Of a DNA stretch of 15,829 bases, positions 1-8,224 are shown in pieces. Every line of letters starts with the position of its first letter. Position 1 is the first letter of the stretch. The notes beneath the pieces were generated by a model. It was not told the DNA's origin, ran no database searches, and saw only the letters and a list, made by a program, of their open reading frames with translations. This DNA comes from Heterostelium multicystogenum (lineage: Eukaryota; Evosea; Eumycetozoa; Acytosteliales; Acytosteliaceae): positions 1-15,829 of the forward strand of contig RCNN01000426.1 of the NCBI GenBank assembly GCA_003667245.1, written 5' to 3'. The position numbers were made by a program, and so were the translations under genes.

Positions 1-1308
1 ATCAATTCCCTTTCTAACTTGATAACAACCTCAAAGATTCCAATTATATTAACTTGTAATGGTAATTATTCAATTATTTCTTCCACAAACTTCAACACCA
101 TAATAATATGAATATTCAAATGATGGTTATAGAGATAACACCTGCAATAGAGAAAATTATAGAAGATAACGTTTTGGACACATTCTATTTTGAAAAGAAT
201 GAACAACTCGAAATCCTGTTGCTACTTTACTTTATTCTCATAATCGAAGGCAAAGAGCACTCGTTTTTGAATAATGAGCAACTTAACTCAATCCTAAGTT
301 TTATTGGTATTCATCATAATGATTTAAGAAGCTTGCATTAATCACTTGGAATTCATTTGTCTAAGAAAATCAACAGCCTCTCTCTCATCACCATTGGTAT
401 CCTGTAATCTAAACTTTTATCAACCTAAGTGATTTGGCAAACTCTAATTATAGTGGTAGTCTGGCAAATCTGCTATGTGGAGCAACCTTGTCAAACAAAG
501 ATGCTACACAACTGCTAAATGATCAATCAATGTTGTTAGGTTTGGCCGACGGTGAACAAATGGATGTATATTTTAGCAATTATATTGGCACAGTTGATAG
601 TAGACACACCATCACGAACGGTTGAAAAACAACAACAATCTAATCGAAACACAAATGACATTGGAACATCTTTGGAGGATTTCCAATGATATTTCATTTT
701 GTGATATAATTTCAAATGAAGTAGAAATTCAATCAAGATACTTAATTGTAAGAAACAATTTGATCAACTAACAATCTAATTACTAACTAATTGCTTTTAC
801 TCTTGCTAGGAGTCTGATGAAGAATTTGATAGTGAATTATTCGAATTTGCTGAAAATACATCAAATATCATTCACTCGGTAGAGTTGATGAATCATTTGA
901 CCAAATCAACCAATTCAATTCAATTTAATAATATTTTATAATAGTAATACAAATAATATTGTATCATTGATATCCATTCTTACATTATCCACGAATAAGC
1001 TAAAGACAATTGACCAATTTACAACAAGGAAATCGGAACAATGGGAAACTCCCAAGATGTTGGCAAATATCAAGCGTGGAGATACAATTATATATCAAAA
1101 TATCATCCACCAGCACAGTCTGCTATCGACATCAAACATCTCCTATGGCAAAATGCTCCTAGAATACCAACCAATTCTCAGATCAATATGCGATTCCGAA
1201 AATAACAGAAAGTTGAACAATCCAAAGCGTGGAAATCGATTTAATCATTATTTGAACTATGATGATTTCCAATCAAATATTGTATTAAATCATAGTATTA
1301 AAATATAA
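1..1308 (+). CDS. ATAD5: ATAD5/Elg1-like RFC-type AAA ATPase, C-terminal part, frames interrupted
   Basis: ATAD5/Elg1 forms an alternative RFC clamp loader that unloads PCNA from chromatin in the nucleus. The first codons (frame 1) read SNLITTSKIPIILTCNG, the sensor-1 strand of the AAA fold (ATAD5 has TTKRP-ILTT here). An FYFEKNEQLEILLLLYFILI stretch and the HNDLRSL..HLEFICLRK segment match the RFC lid helices. Near the end, LLEYQPILRSICDSE followed by NRFNHYL matches the ATAD5 C terminus (EYLPTLRNICK...RRFLHYFEG). The ATP-binding domain lies before the window. Suggested exons are 1-396, 454-747 and 810-1308. The second intron (748-809, GTAAGA..GCTAG) is phase-clean; the first (397-453) leaves one base over. 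Frame changes are needed near 105, 337, 600 and 936; the last is one extra T in a T4 run. Family call fairly sure; exon details less so. Confidence 0.72.
748..809 (+). other. Intron of the ATAD5-like gene
   Basis: The donor is GTAAGAAAC and the acceptor TTGCTAG, length 62 nt, phase 0. Both flanking exons (ending SRYLI and starting ESDEEFDSELF) read through without any correction. It shows the intron style used elsewhere in the window. Confidence 0.75.
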
Positions 1309-1439
1309 TAAATGAATCATTAGTGTATTTGAATGTACGTACTTCAATGAAAAAAGATAGCGGGTCTGTTATGGAGAAAGTACCATATTCAAATTTTATT
1401 ATTTATTATATTTTCAAACTAATTAAATATATAAAGGAA
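1309..1439. other. Convergent spacer between ATAD5-like and TPR-like genes
   Basis: About 130 bp of AT-rich tail-to-tail spacer. AATAAA-like words occur on both strands and presumably serve 3'-end processing of both genes. No coding signal was seen. Confidence 0.5.
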
Positions 1440-3164
1440 TTACAACAATTGTTGGAATAATTCATCTACTGTACCCTTAATTGGTGATTGTGGAGAAAGG
1501 ATTTGGTAGTGTTTGGCGAGTGGCTCTTCACGGTTATCCTTGTTGTAGAGGGTGATTTTAGCAATATAGGCTCTGGTGACATCGATACCTTGTACATCGG
1601 AAATTTCCAAAAACAATTTCTTTGGTGTTAGCATCCTTTTCAACGATGGTTGGTGCATCTGGATCAGCTGGATTCTCAAATTCGCAAACAACAACTGAAT
1701 TTTCTGGAACAGTTTCATTTTCTTGAACTGAAAGAATAAGTGAGAACTCTGATTCGTTTTCAATGTGTGCTTCCTTTGTCTTGAAATATTTAGATACTGA
1801 TGGGATTGTGTAAATCAAATTCTCAGAGCTAGATTATAGTGAAGTATATGTTAATACCATTGATCCTAAGATACATCACAGCAGTCCAATGTTTGGTAGA
1901 TGTCACCTACTTTTTAACTTGGTTGAATTTTTCCATAGCTTCCTCCTCACGACCAACAATCAAATAACCACAACCTAATCTATTGATTTCGTTAAGAAGA
2001 TAGTTTCTCAACTTCATACGTTCACTCTCAGAGTTTTCAGTGTTGCTCTCAATCTTGGTTTCGAAAAGTGGGATAATTTCCTCTTGTCCTTCAATGTATT
2101 TGTTGTAGTAACCATTGCTAAAGTAAATTGGTGCAGTTACTCTGAGGAATGAAATCTTTTGCTCACCTGGGAAGTGAACCAATGCTTCTGTAACAGTTTC
2201 TTCGATCTTTTCATCATTCTCTGCAGAATTATTGGTTCAAATTAATAAAAGGTTATCTCCTGATTATATTAATATTCTTACTTTGAGCAACATAGTAATC
2301 AATTAAATCGACTAAACAAGATGCAACATATTGAGTGTTTCCTGATTTCTTTGCATATTCGACTGATTTGTTAACAGCATCTAACCATTCGCTTCTGTTA
2401 TCAATCTTGTATAGCTATTGTATAAATTAGAGTGTTGTAAGTAAACTCTTCTAGAATATTCATATGTTTGATATATCATATTTACGTTTGCAAGAATTGA
2501 GTATTGATTGGCCAATTGCTCTGGTTTAAGGTTGTATTTTTCTTGGAATAGTCTTTGCCAACTCGATAGCTTCGTTATATTTCTTGTCATCAGTCAAATC
2601 CTTAATAATAACTTCATAGAGATTCAAAGTTTCTTCTAATTTTTGTCCTTGTGGATTTTGGTCCATTATTGTCAATCAAACTATAACGATCGATAAAATT
2701 ACATTAGTGTCTACAGCAAATCGTGTACCTAAAGGAACAACCTACATTTGCGCATATTTAACCATTTTCTTTGTGTTTTGAGTGGCATTTGCCAAACGGA
2801 ATACCATGAACAAGGTATTACCGTGATCGACATTTTGAAGAGTGATTGACTTGGAAACGATGGTGTACATGATTTCAAAGATCTCCAAAGCTCTTGGGAG
2901 ATCCTCCTTTTGGAGTGCTTCCTTACCGAGCTTACGGTAGGCTTCGAACTCCATAACCAAACGCTCGTCGTCGGCCTGAGAGAGCTTCTTTGGCTTCTTC
3001 ATTCTTGGAGCCAAAGAGTCATCACCAGATGATCCAAACAAAGAGCTTTGAGTGTATCCTTCCTCCTCGACATAGTCTTGATATTGATCGTAGATCGAAA
3101 AGAGAAGAGATCCAAACACAAAGGAGAGACCTCCATATGTCATTATCTTTGAGAACGATACCAT
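1440..3164 (-). CDS. TPR-like protein with N-terminal membrane segment, four exons, frames interrupted
   Basis: Not identified. The start ATG at 3164 is followed by a hydrophobic stretch at residues 7-25 (IMTYGGLSFVFGSLLFSIYD), a likely membrane anchor or signal anchor. An acidic linker and a TPR-like helix pair follow (YRKLGKEALQKEDLPRALEIFEIMY), and then further amphipathic repeats with TPR spacing (LEETLNLYEVIIKDL, AVNKSVEYAKKSGNTQYV). The last ~110 residues look beta-rich (SEFSLILSVQENE, VVVCEFENPADPD). Exons are about 3164-2746, 2680-2282, 2220-1911 and 1828-1440. Introns 2 and 3 join in phase. One-base corrections are needed near 2655 (A4), 2545 (A5), 2410 and 1610 (T5); three of the four are an extra base in a homopolymer. 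The quality of the protein on both sides argues for sequence errors, not a dead gene. The membrane-anchored TPR role is inferred. Confidence 0.65.
1829..1910 (-). other. Intron 3 of the TPR-like gene
   Basis: The donor is GTAGGTGACA and the acceptor AATCTAG (82 nt). Splicing removes the in-frame TAG and joins KFNQVK to SENLIYTIP through one Asn codon. Confidence 0.68.
2221..2281 (-). other. Intron 2 of the TPR-like gene
   Basis: The donor is GTAAGAATATT and the acceptor CTGCAG (61 nt). It splits one Lys codon and joins DYYVAQS to NDEKIEETV in frame. Confidence 0.7.
2681..2745 (-). other. Intron 1 of the TPR-like gene
   Basis: The donor is GTAGGT at 2745 and the acceptor TATAG ending at 2681 (65 nt). 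It joins KYAQ to LIDNNG, but a one-base correction is needed about 25 nt into exon 2. Confidence 0.55.
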
Positions 3165-3593
3165 TTCCTACTATTACTACTTCTTATTGCTTAGATGATA
3201 AAACACAAAAAGAAAACAAGTGTGTCTGTCTGTATGTCTCAATAAAACAAATTGAATAGTTTGTTTTCAATGATCATCGTATGCATTAGTCGACAAAAAA
3301 AAATTAAAAAATTAAAAAACAATAACAAAATTTTTGATTTTTAAAAAGTAAATACTACTATCTGCACAACATTTTAAACCAACAAATTAATTCTCCATAC
3401 ATGATGAATTTACTTTATCTCTTTGTTTAACAACACAACACCAACACTACTCAGAGTCCTTCAATCTTCAACAGGAATAAATCAATCATTGATATTTGAA
3501 CACCTGTTAACTAGGTCATATGAATCGTTTCTAATATTATCTTTAGGAATGTCTTTTGAAAATTGATGAATAATAATTTAATTTTAACGTACA
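3165..3593. other. AT-rich spacer, 5' flank of the TPR-like gene
   Basis: Promoter-side spacer between the minus-strand TPR-like gene and the tRNA region. It holds A-rich low complexity (about 3293-3345) typical of dictyostelid non-coding DNA. No credible ORF or other motif was seen. Confidence 0.5.
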
Positions 3594-3656
3594 ACAAGTA
3601 GAAATAACTTTTTTTTTTTGAGACAAGTGAATAGGATGGTTACAAGTAGAAATAAC
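3594..3656. mobile_element. Candidate relic of a tRNA-targeted retroelement with 15-bp target-site duplication
   Basis: The exact 15-mer ACAAGTAGAAATAAC occurs at 3594-3608 and again at 3642-3656. Between the copies lie 33 bp that begin with eleven T residues (3609-3619). The second copy ends 45 bp before the tRNA gene. Dictyostelid TRE5-type non-LTR retrotransposons are known to insert about 50 bp upstream of tRNA genes and to make target duplications of about this size with an oligo-A tail. The arrangement fits a severely 5'-truncated insertion whose tail reads as T on this strand. Too little element sequence remains to name a family. Confidence 0.5.
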
Positions 3657-3701
3657 AATATAAAAGCACGAAATAAAAAATTTGAAAAAATTAATTCGCA
3701 T

Positions 3702-3781
3702 GGCTTCATAGCACAGTGGCAGTGCATCTGTCTCGTAAAAAATAGAAAACAGAAGACGCGAGTTCGATTCTCGCTGAAGCC
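3702..3781 (+). tRNA. tRNA-Thr (anticodon CGU) with a 10-nt intron
   Basis: The cloverleaf can be drawn by hand. The acceptor stem GGCTTCA (3702-3708) pairs with TGAAGCC (3775-3781). The D stem is GCAC/GTGC, the anticodon stem TCTGT (3727-3731) pairs with ACAGA (3749-3753), and the T stem GCGAG pairs with CTCGC around TTCGATT. The loop CTCGTA..A puts anticodon CGT at 3734-3736, reading ACG (Thr). An A-rich intron of 10 nt (about 3738-3747) sits one base 3' of the anticodon, the canonical eukaryotic position. The A box (TAGCACAGTGG) and B box (GTTCGATTC) are present as internal pol III promoter elements. CCA is not encoded. Confidence 0.93.
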
Positions 3782-3788
3782 ATCTAAA

Positions 3789-3835
3789 TTTTAATACTTT
3801 GTAAAAATGCGCGCATATTGTGGTTTGTTTTTTTT
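3789..3835 (+). terminator. Pol III terminator T-runs after tRNA-Thr
   Basis: A T4 run at 3789-3792 lies 8 nt after the tRNA, and a stronger T8 run at 3828-3835 can serve as back-up. Oligo-T on the sense strand is the standard RNA polymerase III stop signal. Confidence 0.6.
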
Positions 3836-4106
3836 GTTTGTTTAAATAAAAGGAAGTCTGTTTGGGATAATATTATTATCCAAAATCAAGAATCAGTATA
3901 GAAATATTGTGCTTACAATCTCTTAAATTGGTCCATGACTAACATCTCCTTTATTAATACCAAATCAGGTAAGAGAACCAAATTGACAATCTTGCATTTA
4001 AGCGAGTGCATTTGGATACGAATACAAAATACGCAAGCAACAAAAAACAATTGGAAAATTTTTCTGTATTTATTTAAATGGTGTGAATCATCAACAGTTG
4101 AAAGGA
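3836..4106. other. Spacer between tRNA-Thr and FNIP gene 1
   Basis: AT-rich, with no coding or RNA signal I can support. A 68-codon open frame starting at 3935 lacks codon character and overlaps the 3' end of the FNIP gene on the other strand. Confidence 0.45.
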
Positions 4107-5871
4107 TTATTTTGGTTCATCTCCTAAGTGAGTTACCTTGATTTGAGGCAAGTATTTCTTTAATTGTGAGGTTGAGTTGAAAATACCACCAATATCAACA
4201 GATGATTCTGTGTTGATACAAATAAATGAACTCTCAGAGAGCCTTCTTAACTTAAATTTATGATTTATCACTATAATTTGCACCGAAGTTGGTAATTCTT
4301 CTAAAAAGTTGTTGGTAAGACTTTGTGTGTCGATGGATAGCGTTAATCTCTTGGGTCGCATCTTATCCTGTTCATTATTATTATTAATATCATTGATAAG
4401 ATATACTCTAGTCAAGATTAGTAATGTTAATGTTGGTGGTAAAATACTATAATCTAAATTTCTGTTATTCTTTGAGTGAAGACCATTAACCGTCAGTGAT
4501 TCTAAATAGATTGGCAAAGTACCTGCCAAATCATCTAGTTGACGAGGTGTAACATTAAGATGCCTAATGTATTGAGTGAATAATTTCATTGATATATGAC
4601 ATGAGCCTTGAGAATTTGGGCAATGCAGAGAGATTACTGTGTTTGGAATGGAATTGGGCGAAATATAATCCCGAAATTGAACATGAGTAAGAACCAAGCT
4701 TTGTACACCAAAGGGTATGATTCCTTGCTCAATTGTATCAGAAAAGTATCCTAGATCCAAACTTATGACACTTTGAGGTATGCTCCCAAGTTGAAGTTTA
4801 AAGTTAATCATTTTGCCAAAACTTAGATAAGTGATAGTCGCTGGAATGACACCAGGTTCGATAGTCTGGCCACCATAGTTTGTCTCAGCAAATGAGATTT
4901 TTCTAACTGATTGAGGAAGGAATCGGATGAGCTCTAAGTTGAATTCATAAACCTCCTTCAAATTCTTTAGTTGTGTAAAGTCCGGTGGGCAATCGAGATT
5001 CAACATCACGTTTAGTTGTAATCTTTCGAGTGTAGCGGGTAGGTAGCAAATCTTGATTTTTCGATCATATACTCCTGTTAATTTTAATTCCTTTAATCTT
5101 GGTGGCCATACTGGTTCTGTAAAATCCTGGCTGGTACAAACCAAAAAGAGTCTCTCCAATGATTCAGGGAACAATCCTGAAAAATAGTCTCCTTCATACT
5201 GAACTGTGATAATATCCATGAATTTAACAGTGTTTGGGAATGAGTTTGGTTGTAGATCTAGTTCTCCGACAATAACTTTGATCGACTTGAGGTTTTTTGG
5301 AAGATGATCCGCTCTCAAACTACAACTTCTACCTTCTACCACAATCGATTTGATATTGGTATTTGATAAATCTATTTCATTGCAATCAAAGCTGTTCTGG
5401 CAGATTTTGAGATGTCCTACATCAGGTGGTATCATAGTAGTAATATCTATCTTTCTATCTATATTTATATCTTTATTTACTAATTAGCATGTTGAATTGT
5501 AACAACTCATTCACTTTAATCGTTCACAACCTACTTTCTATACTATAATCAAATGTTTCACTTTTTTTGTTTACTTTATTATATAGCAGGAGTCTACAAT
5601 CGTTGTTATATGCCCTCTGTTGAACTGTGTGTTCCAATTGTCTATTAAATGATCGTAGCGATGTGGGTTTGTAATCATTGTTCGACTTGATTAAACCAGG
5701 TATCAATTTGTAATTGAACACCAAGTACTGATCTCTTTTCTCAAATAGTTTCCTACATGTCAGAGAGAAACAAATAGAATCCAAAATGGAAATCTTATTC
5801 TTATACGATAGAATTTCAACCAATAATATAAAAGGTAGATCTAATATACATTTATGATCAATCATCATCAT
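4107..5871 (-). CDS. F-box-like / FNIP-repeat leucine-rich protein, two exons (paralogue 1)
   Basis: Exon 1 (5871-5535) starts with three Met codons and carries an F-box-like helix set at about residues 9-45 (LPFILLVEILSYKNKISILD, then SICFSLTCRKLFE). Exon 2 (5446-4107) carries roughly ten FNIP-type LRR units, each with a P-x-(S/T)-(L/V) turn before a hydrophobic strand, e.g. LFPESLERLFLV, VWPPRLKELKLTG, SIPQSVISLDLG and ILPPTLTLLILTR. The spliced product is about 558 residues, close to the 544 of the paralogue at 9208-10842, to which it aligns end to end (IPPDVG versus VPPDVG; FNSTSQL versus INSTNDL). F-box proteins usually link to Skp1 in SCF ubiquitin ligases and LRRs recruit the target. 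The target is unknown and the F-box is divergent. Confidence 0.85.
5447..5534 (-). other. Intron of FNIP gene 1
   Basis: The donor is GTAGGTTGTG and the preferred acceptor GATAG before ATATTACTAC (88 nt), giving the in-frame junction DYSIE to NITTMIPPDVG. Other nearby AG dinucleotides exist, so the acceptor may shift a few bases. The paralogue has uninterrupted coding sequence here. Confidence 0.7.
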
Positions 5872-6031
5872 CTTTTAACACTAAACTTGGTTAGAAGAAT
5901 GTCATATAATTTCGTTAAAATCAAATCTGGTGCTAAATCAGAGCCAAAATAGAATATTCAGAATGAATTAAGATTTTTGAAAAATGTAATTTCTATTTTT
6001 TATAGTTATTTCTGTTTAGATGACAATTTAT
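5872..6031. other. Short spacer, 5' flank of FNIP gene 1
   Basis: 160 bp between the 3' end of the DUF4419 gene and the start of FNIP gene 1, both on the minus strand. It must contain the FNIP promoter. No clear motif was seen. Confidence 0.4.
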
Positions 6032-7222
6032 TTACATTTTCTTTAAAGATGGCAAATCTGATTTTTTGACCATCATACACCAGTTGAGTTGTGGAACAAG
6101 AGTGGTCTTTTGATCGGCAAGTTTGACAATGTAGTGCCAGAGGTTCATCGGAAAAGACTTTTGAGTCAGAGTGGCCACTCATTGACACCCAAGACATTTC
6201 ACATGGTTATGTTGTTTTGGATGTAAAGATTCAAGATCTTGGCGATGGTAAGCTCTATGATGCTGAGCTCTATGGAGGTCACCATTTTTTGATTAGTCAT
6301 CACCACGCCATACACCAGTTTCAGAGAAACATGAGAAGACAGTGATCCATCCAGATAACCAGGTTGGTCCTGATCCTCCACCAACATGGTTGGCAATACG
6401 GTTCCACCACTCAACATCGGCCTTACCCTCGACAGAAGCAATGAATTGGTCTACAATTGGGTTGAGCATGGCTGTCCATTGAGACATTCTCTTGTCACTC
6501 AAATCGAATTCATTCAATTTTTGGACCTTCTCTTTGAGGGACTTCCAGTCATTGACTGAGCCAAGCAAAGTTACAGATGGCAAACCACAAAGAAGTGAAT
6601 ATTTATATCTGAAAAACTCCTTCATGGAGGCCATCAAACAAACGGCACCAACAATTCTATCAGTATAGGTGGTGGTGGTGAAAGATGGCATGGCCCAGTC
6701 TTTGATGGATGCGTCATTAATATTTTGGGCAATAAGCTCGGTCATAGCCAAGGTCATTTCATCATAGGAGGCGTTCAAAATGTTAGCATTGGCAACAATC
6801 TCGAGTTCATTCTTTCCATCAAACTTGACCAACTTGGATCTGAGGGCTTCGGTATTGGCATTGAGATAGAATGAAAACTGAGTCATAATGGCAATCCAAA
6901 TATCGTCTGGTCTGATAACAAGGTTGTGGTGCTCAGAGTAGGCAAGATAGCAAGCTTGGATGAAAGAATTGTTTCCGATAAAGTAGTTTTCTAAGTCATT
7001 GGTACTGGTACCGACAGCAACCTTAGCTGGCTTGGTGGTATCCAAAGTTGGTTTTGAAAATTTGCTTTCTTGAATATATTGGGAACGATGTTGCTTTAAA
7101 TCATTGGAATGGTTAAATTCGGTAATTTTACATTTTTCCATGTCGACTGGTGAAGTCTTTCCAGTGACAGTGATTGTAGTGGATTGGACATCCTTTGATA
7201 AATTAGAATAATATTGTGACAT
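6032..7222 (-). CDS. DUF4419-family protein, disrupted by an internal inverted segment
   Basis: The first 309 codons (7222-6296) run uninterrupted and carry the hallmarks of Pfam DUF4419: NSFIQACYLAYSEHHNLVIR then PDDIWIAIMTQFSFYLNAN near residues 85-120, FTTTTYTDRIVGAVCLMASM, LCGLPSVTLLGSVNDWKSL, and GGGSGPTWLSGWITVFSCF near residue 295. A TAA at 6293-6295 then ends the frame. The expected C terminus is recoverable in the same minus frame at about 6136-6032 (HYIVKLADQKTTLVPQLNW, then CMMVKK and a stop at 6032). The part that belongs between them (IDTQDISHGYVVLDVKI ... YDAELYGGH) reads in sense only on the plus strand at about 6150-6282. The biochemical function of DUF4419 is not known. The locus is either a rearranged pseudogene or an assembly inversion. 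Confidence 0.8.
6134..6295 (+). other. Inverted coding segment inside the DUF4419 gene
   Basis: The plus strand is open from before 6150 through 6282 and reads EKTFESEWPLIDTQDISHGY, then VVLDVKIQDLGDGKLYDAEL, then YGGH. This is the conserved DUF4419 stretch that should follow the GWITVFSCF motif, which is on the minus strand. A CAC codon on the plus strand (6280-6282) and a CAC codon on the minus strand (6136-6134) would join YGGH to YIVKLADQ in frame if the segment were flipped. The right breakpoint lies somewhere in 6283-6296 and is not exactly resolvable by eye. A 12-bp perfect palindrome lies inside, near the left end. Confidence 0.7.
6169..6180. repeat. 12-bp perfect palindrome GAGTGGCCACTC
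   Basis: The 12-mer equals its own reverse complement, and the flanks (GTCA before, ATTGAC after) extend the symmetry imperfectly. It lies in the inverted DUF4419 segment, near its left edge. It is also in coding sequence, so it may be coincidental. Confidence 0.5.
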
Positions 7223-8224
7223 TTTATTTATATAGATTGAATTAATAGGTTATTTATTTAATTATTTAATTATTTATTTATTTATTTGATTGATTAGTGT
7301 AATGTTTTATGATTTAGTGATATAAAATCAGGTCCTTTTATAGAGATGTCCAAACTTTTAAAATTAGGTAACTTCCCAATTCATGGAACCATTTTAAAAA
7401 TGAAGTGGGAATCCTGAAAATTCTTGTCGAAAAAACGTCTGGAATTACCAAGTGCCTTTGCAGTGAAAATTTTGGTCGACTTTGCAATAAAAAAACGAGT
7501 TTGAAGATATTTCAATTCATTAAGGACTTGTCCCTATGATATTATTCATATTCTGGAGTATCATCTCCTGGTATCGAGCTATAATTGGTGATTCATTGAG
7601 TATGTTGTTCACCAAGGTTGTAAATCAACATATATGTTCAATTCCAGATATGTTAGATATTTAGCTATAGCTAGTGATATTTAATTTACCGAAAGCTTAG
7701 GTCTGTTCCCTATTCCTTCATTACAAAGACCAGATCCATTCAACTTCTAACTGACATGAATTTATATCTAAATTAAATTTGATGACTTCAAACGATATCA
7801 CCTTCAGATCTTGAGAAATTTCGTTGTCAATCTTAACTTTGATGACCATGCCTCAACACATATGGTGCAATCTTTTTTTTATCTATTTATCGCTGTATAA
7901 ATCAGCTTTTAAATAACTAAAGAGTATTGTATTTATTAATCTGGTTTTGGTCGATTTATCATCATCAAATAAGCATTTACATATTACTATACATAGTAGA
8001 AATATTAATAAATATTAAACTATAAAGTTAATAATATTATTAAAGAGGAGAAAATAATAATAAAATCAACAAGAACAAGATGTTTTATTCGAATACTATT
8101 TAACAAAGATCCAAATATAGACAAAGAAGACACCCAACCTACTTTGAAAATCCTTAACATTCAAGATATTTCCATGATGAAGATGAAGAAGAACAATACC
8201 AATTATATAGATTTTTTGTTTTTT
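7223..8224. other. About 1 kb spacer with possible gene relics
   Basis: Upstream of the DUF4419 gene, beginning with a TTTA-rich microsatellite (about 7249-7290). A less AT-rich core (about 7346-7850) contains short protein-like stretches. On the plus strand, a 23-codon frame from ATG 7346 sits about 20 nt after a TATAAAA at 7321. On the minus strand, a 42-codon frame (7849-7721) contains MVIKVKIDNEISQDLKV. None is long enough to call a gene. The stretch from 7900 to 8224 is plain AT-rich DNA. Confidence 0.4.
7249..7290. repeat. TTTA/ATTT microsatellite
   Basis: Simple repeat of TTTA-like units immediately 5' of the DUF4419 gene start. Length-variable A/T simple repeats are normal in dictyostelid promoters. 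Confidence 0.7.

Noticed and set aside
2990..3259. Plus-strand 89-codon frame over the TPR-like gene start
   Set aside because: Antisense to exon 1, whose start, membrane segment and splice sites are consistent.
3935..4141. 68-codon plus-strand open frame
   Set aside because: No codon character, overlaps the FNIP gene end on the other strand, and a GTAAG inside does not lead to a convincing second exon.
5899..5952. 17-codon plus-strand frame (MSYNFVKIKSGAKSEPK)
   Set aside because: Too short, no splice donor to a further exon, and it sits in the promoter of the minus-strand FNIP gene.
6006..6197. Minus-strand 63-codon frame with Cys/His residues
   Set aside because: It looks zinc-finger-like, but it is a neighbouring frame of the DUF4419 C terminus, which ends properly at 6032.
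6199..6441. Minus-strand 80-codon frame across the DUF4419 region
   Set aside because: It overlaps the DUF4419 N-terminal frame and then reads antisense to the conserved plus-strand stretch; it is a shadow of the inversion.
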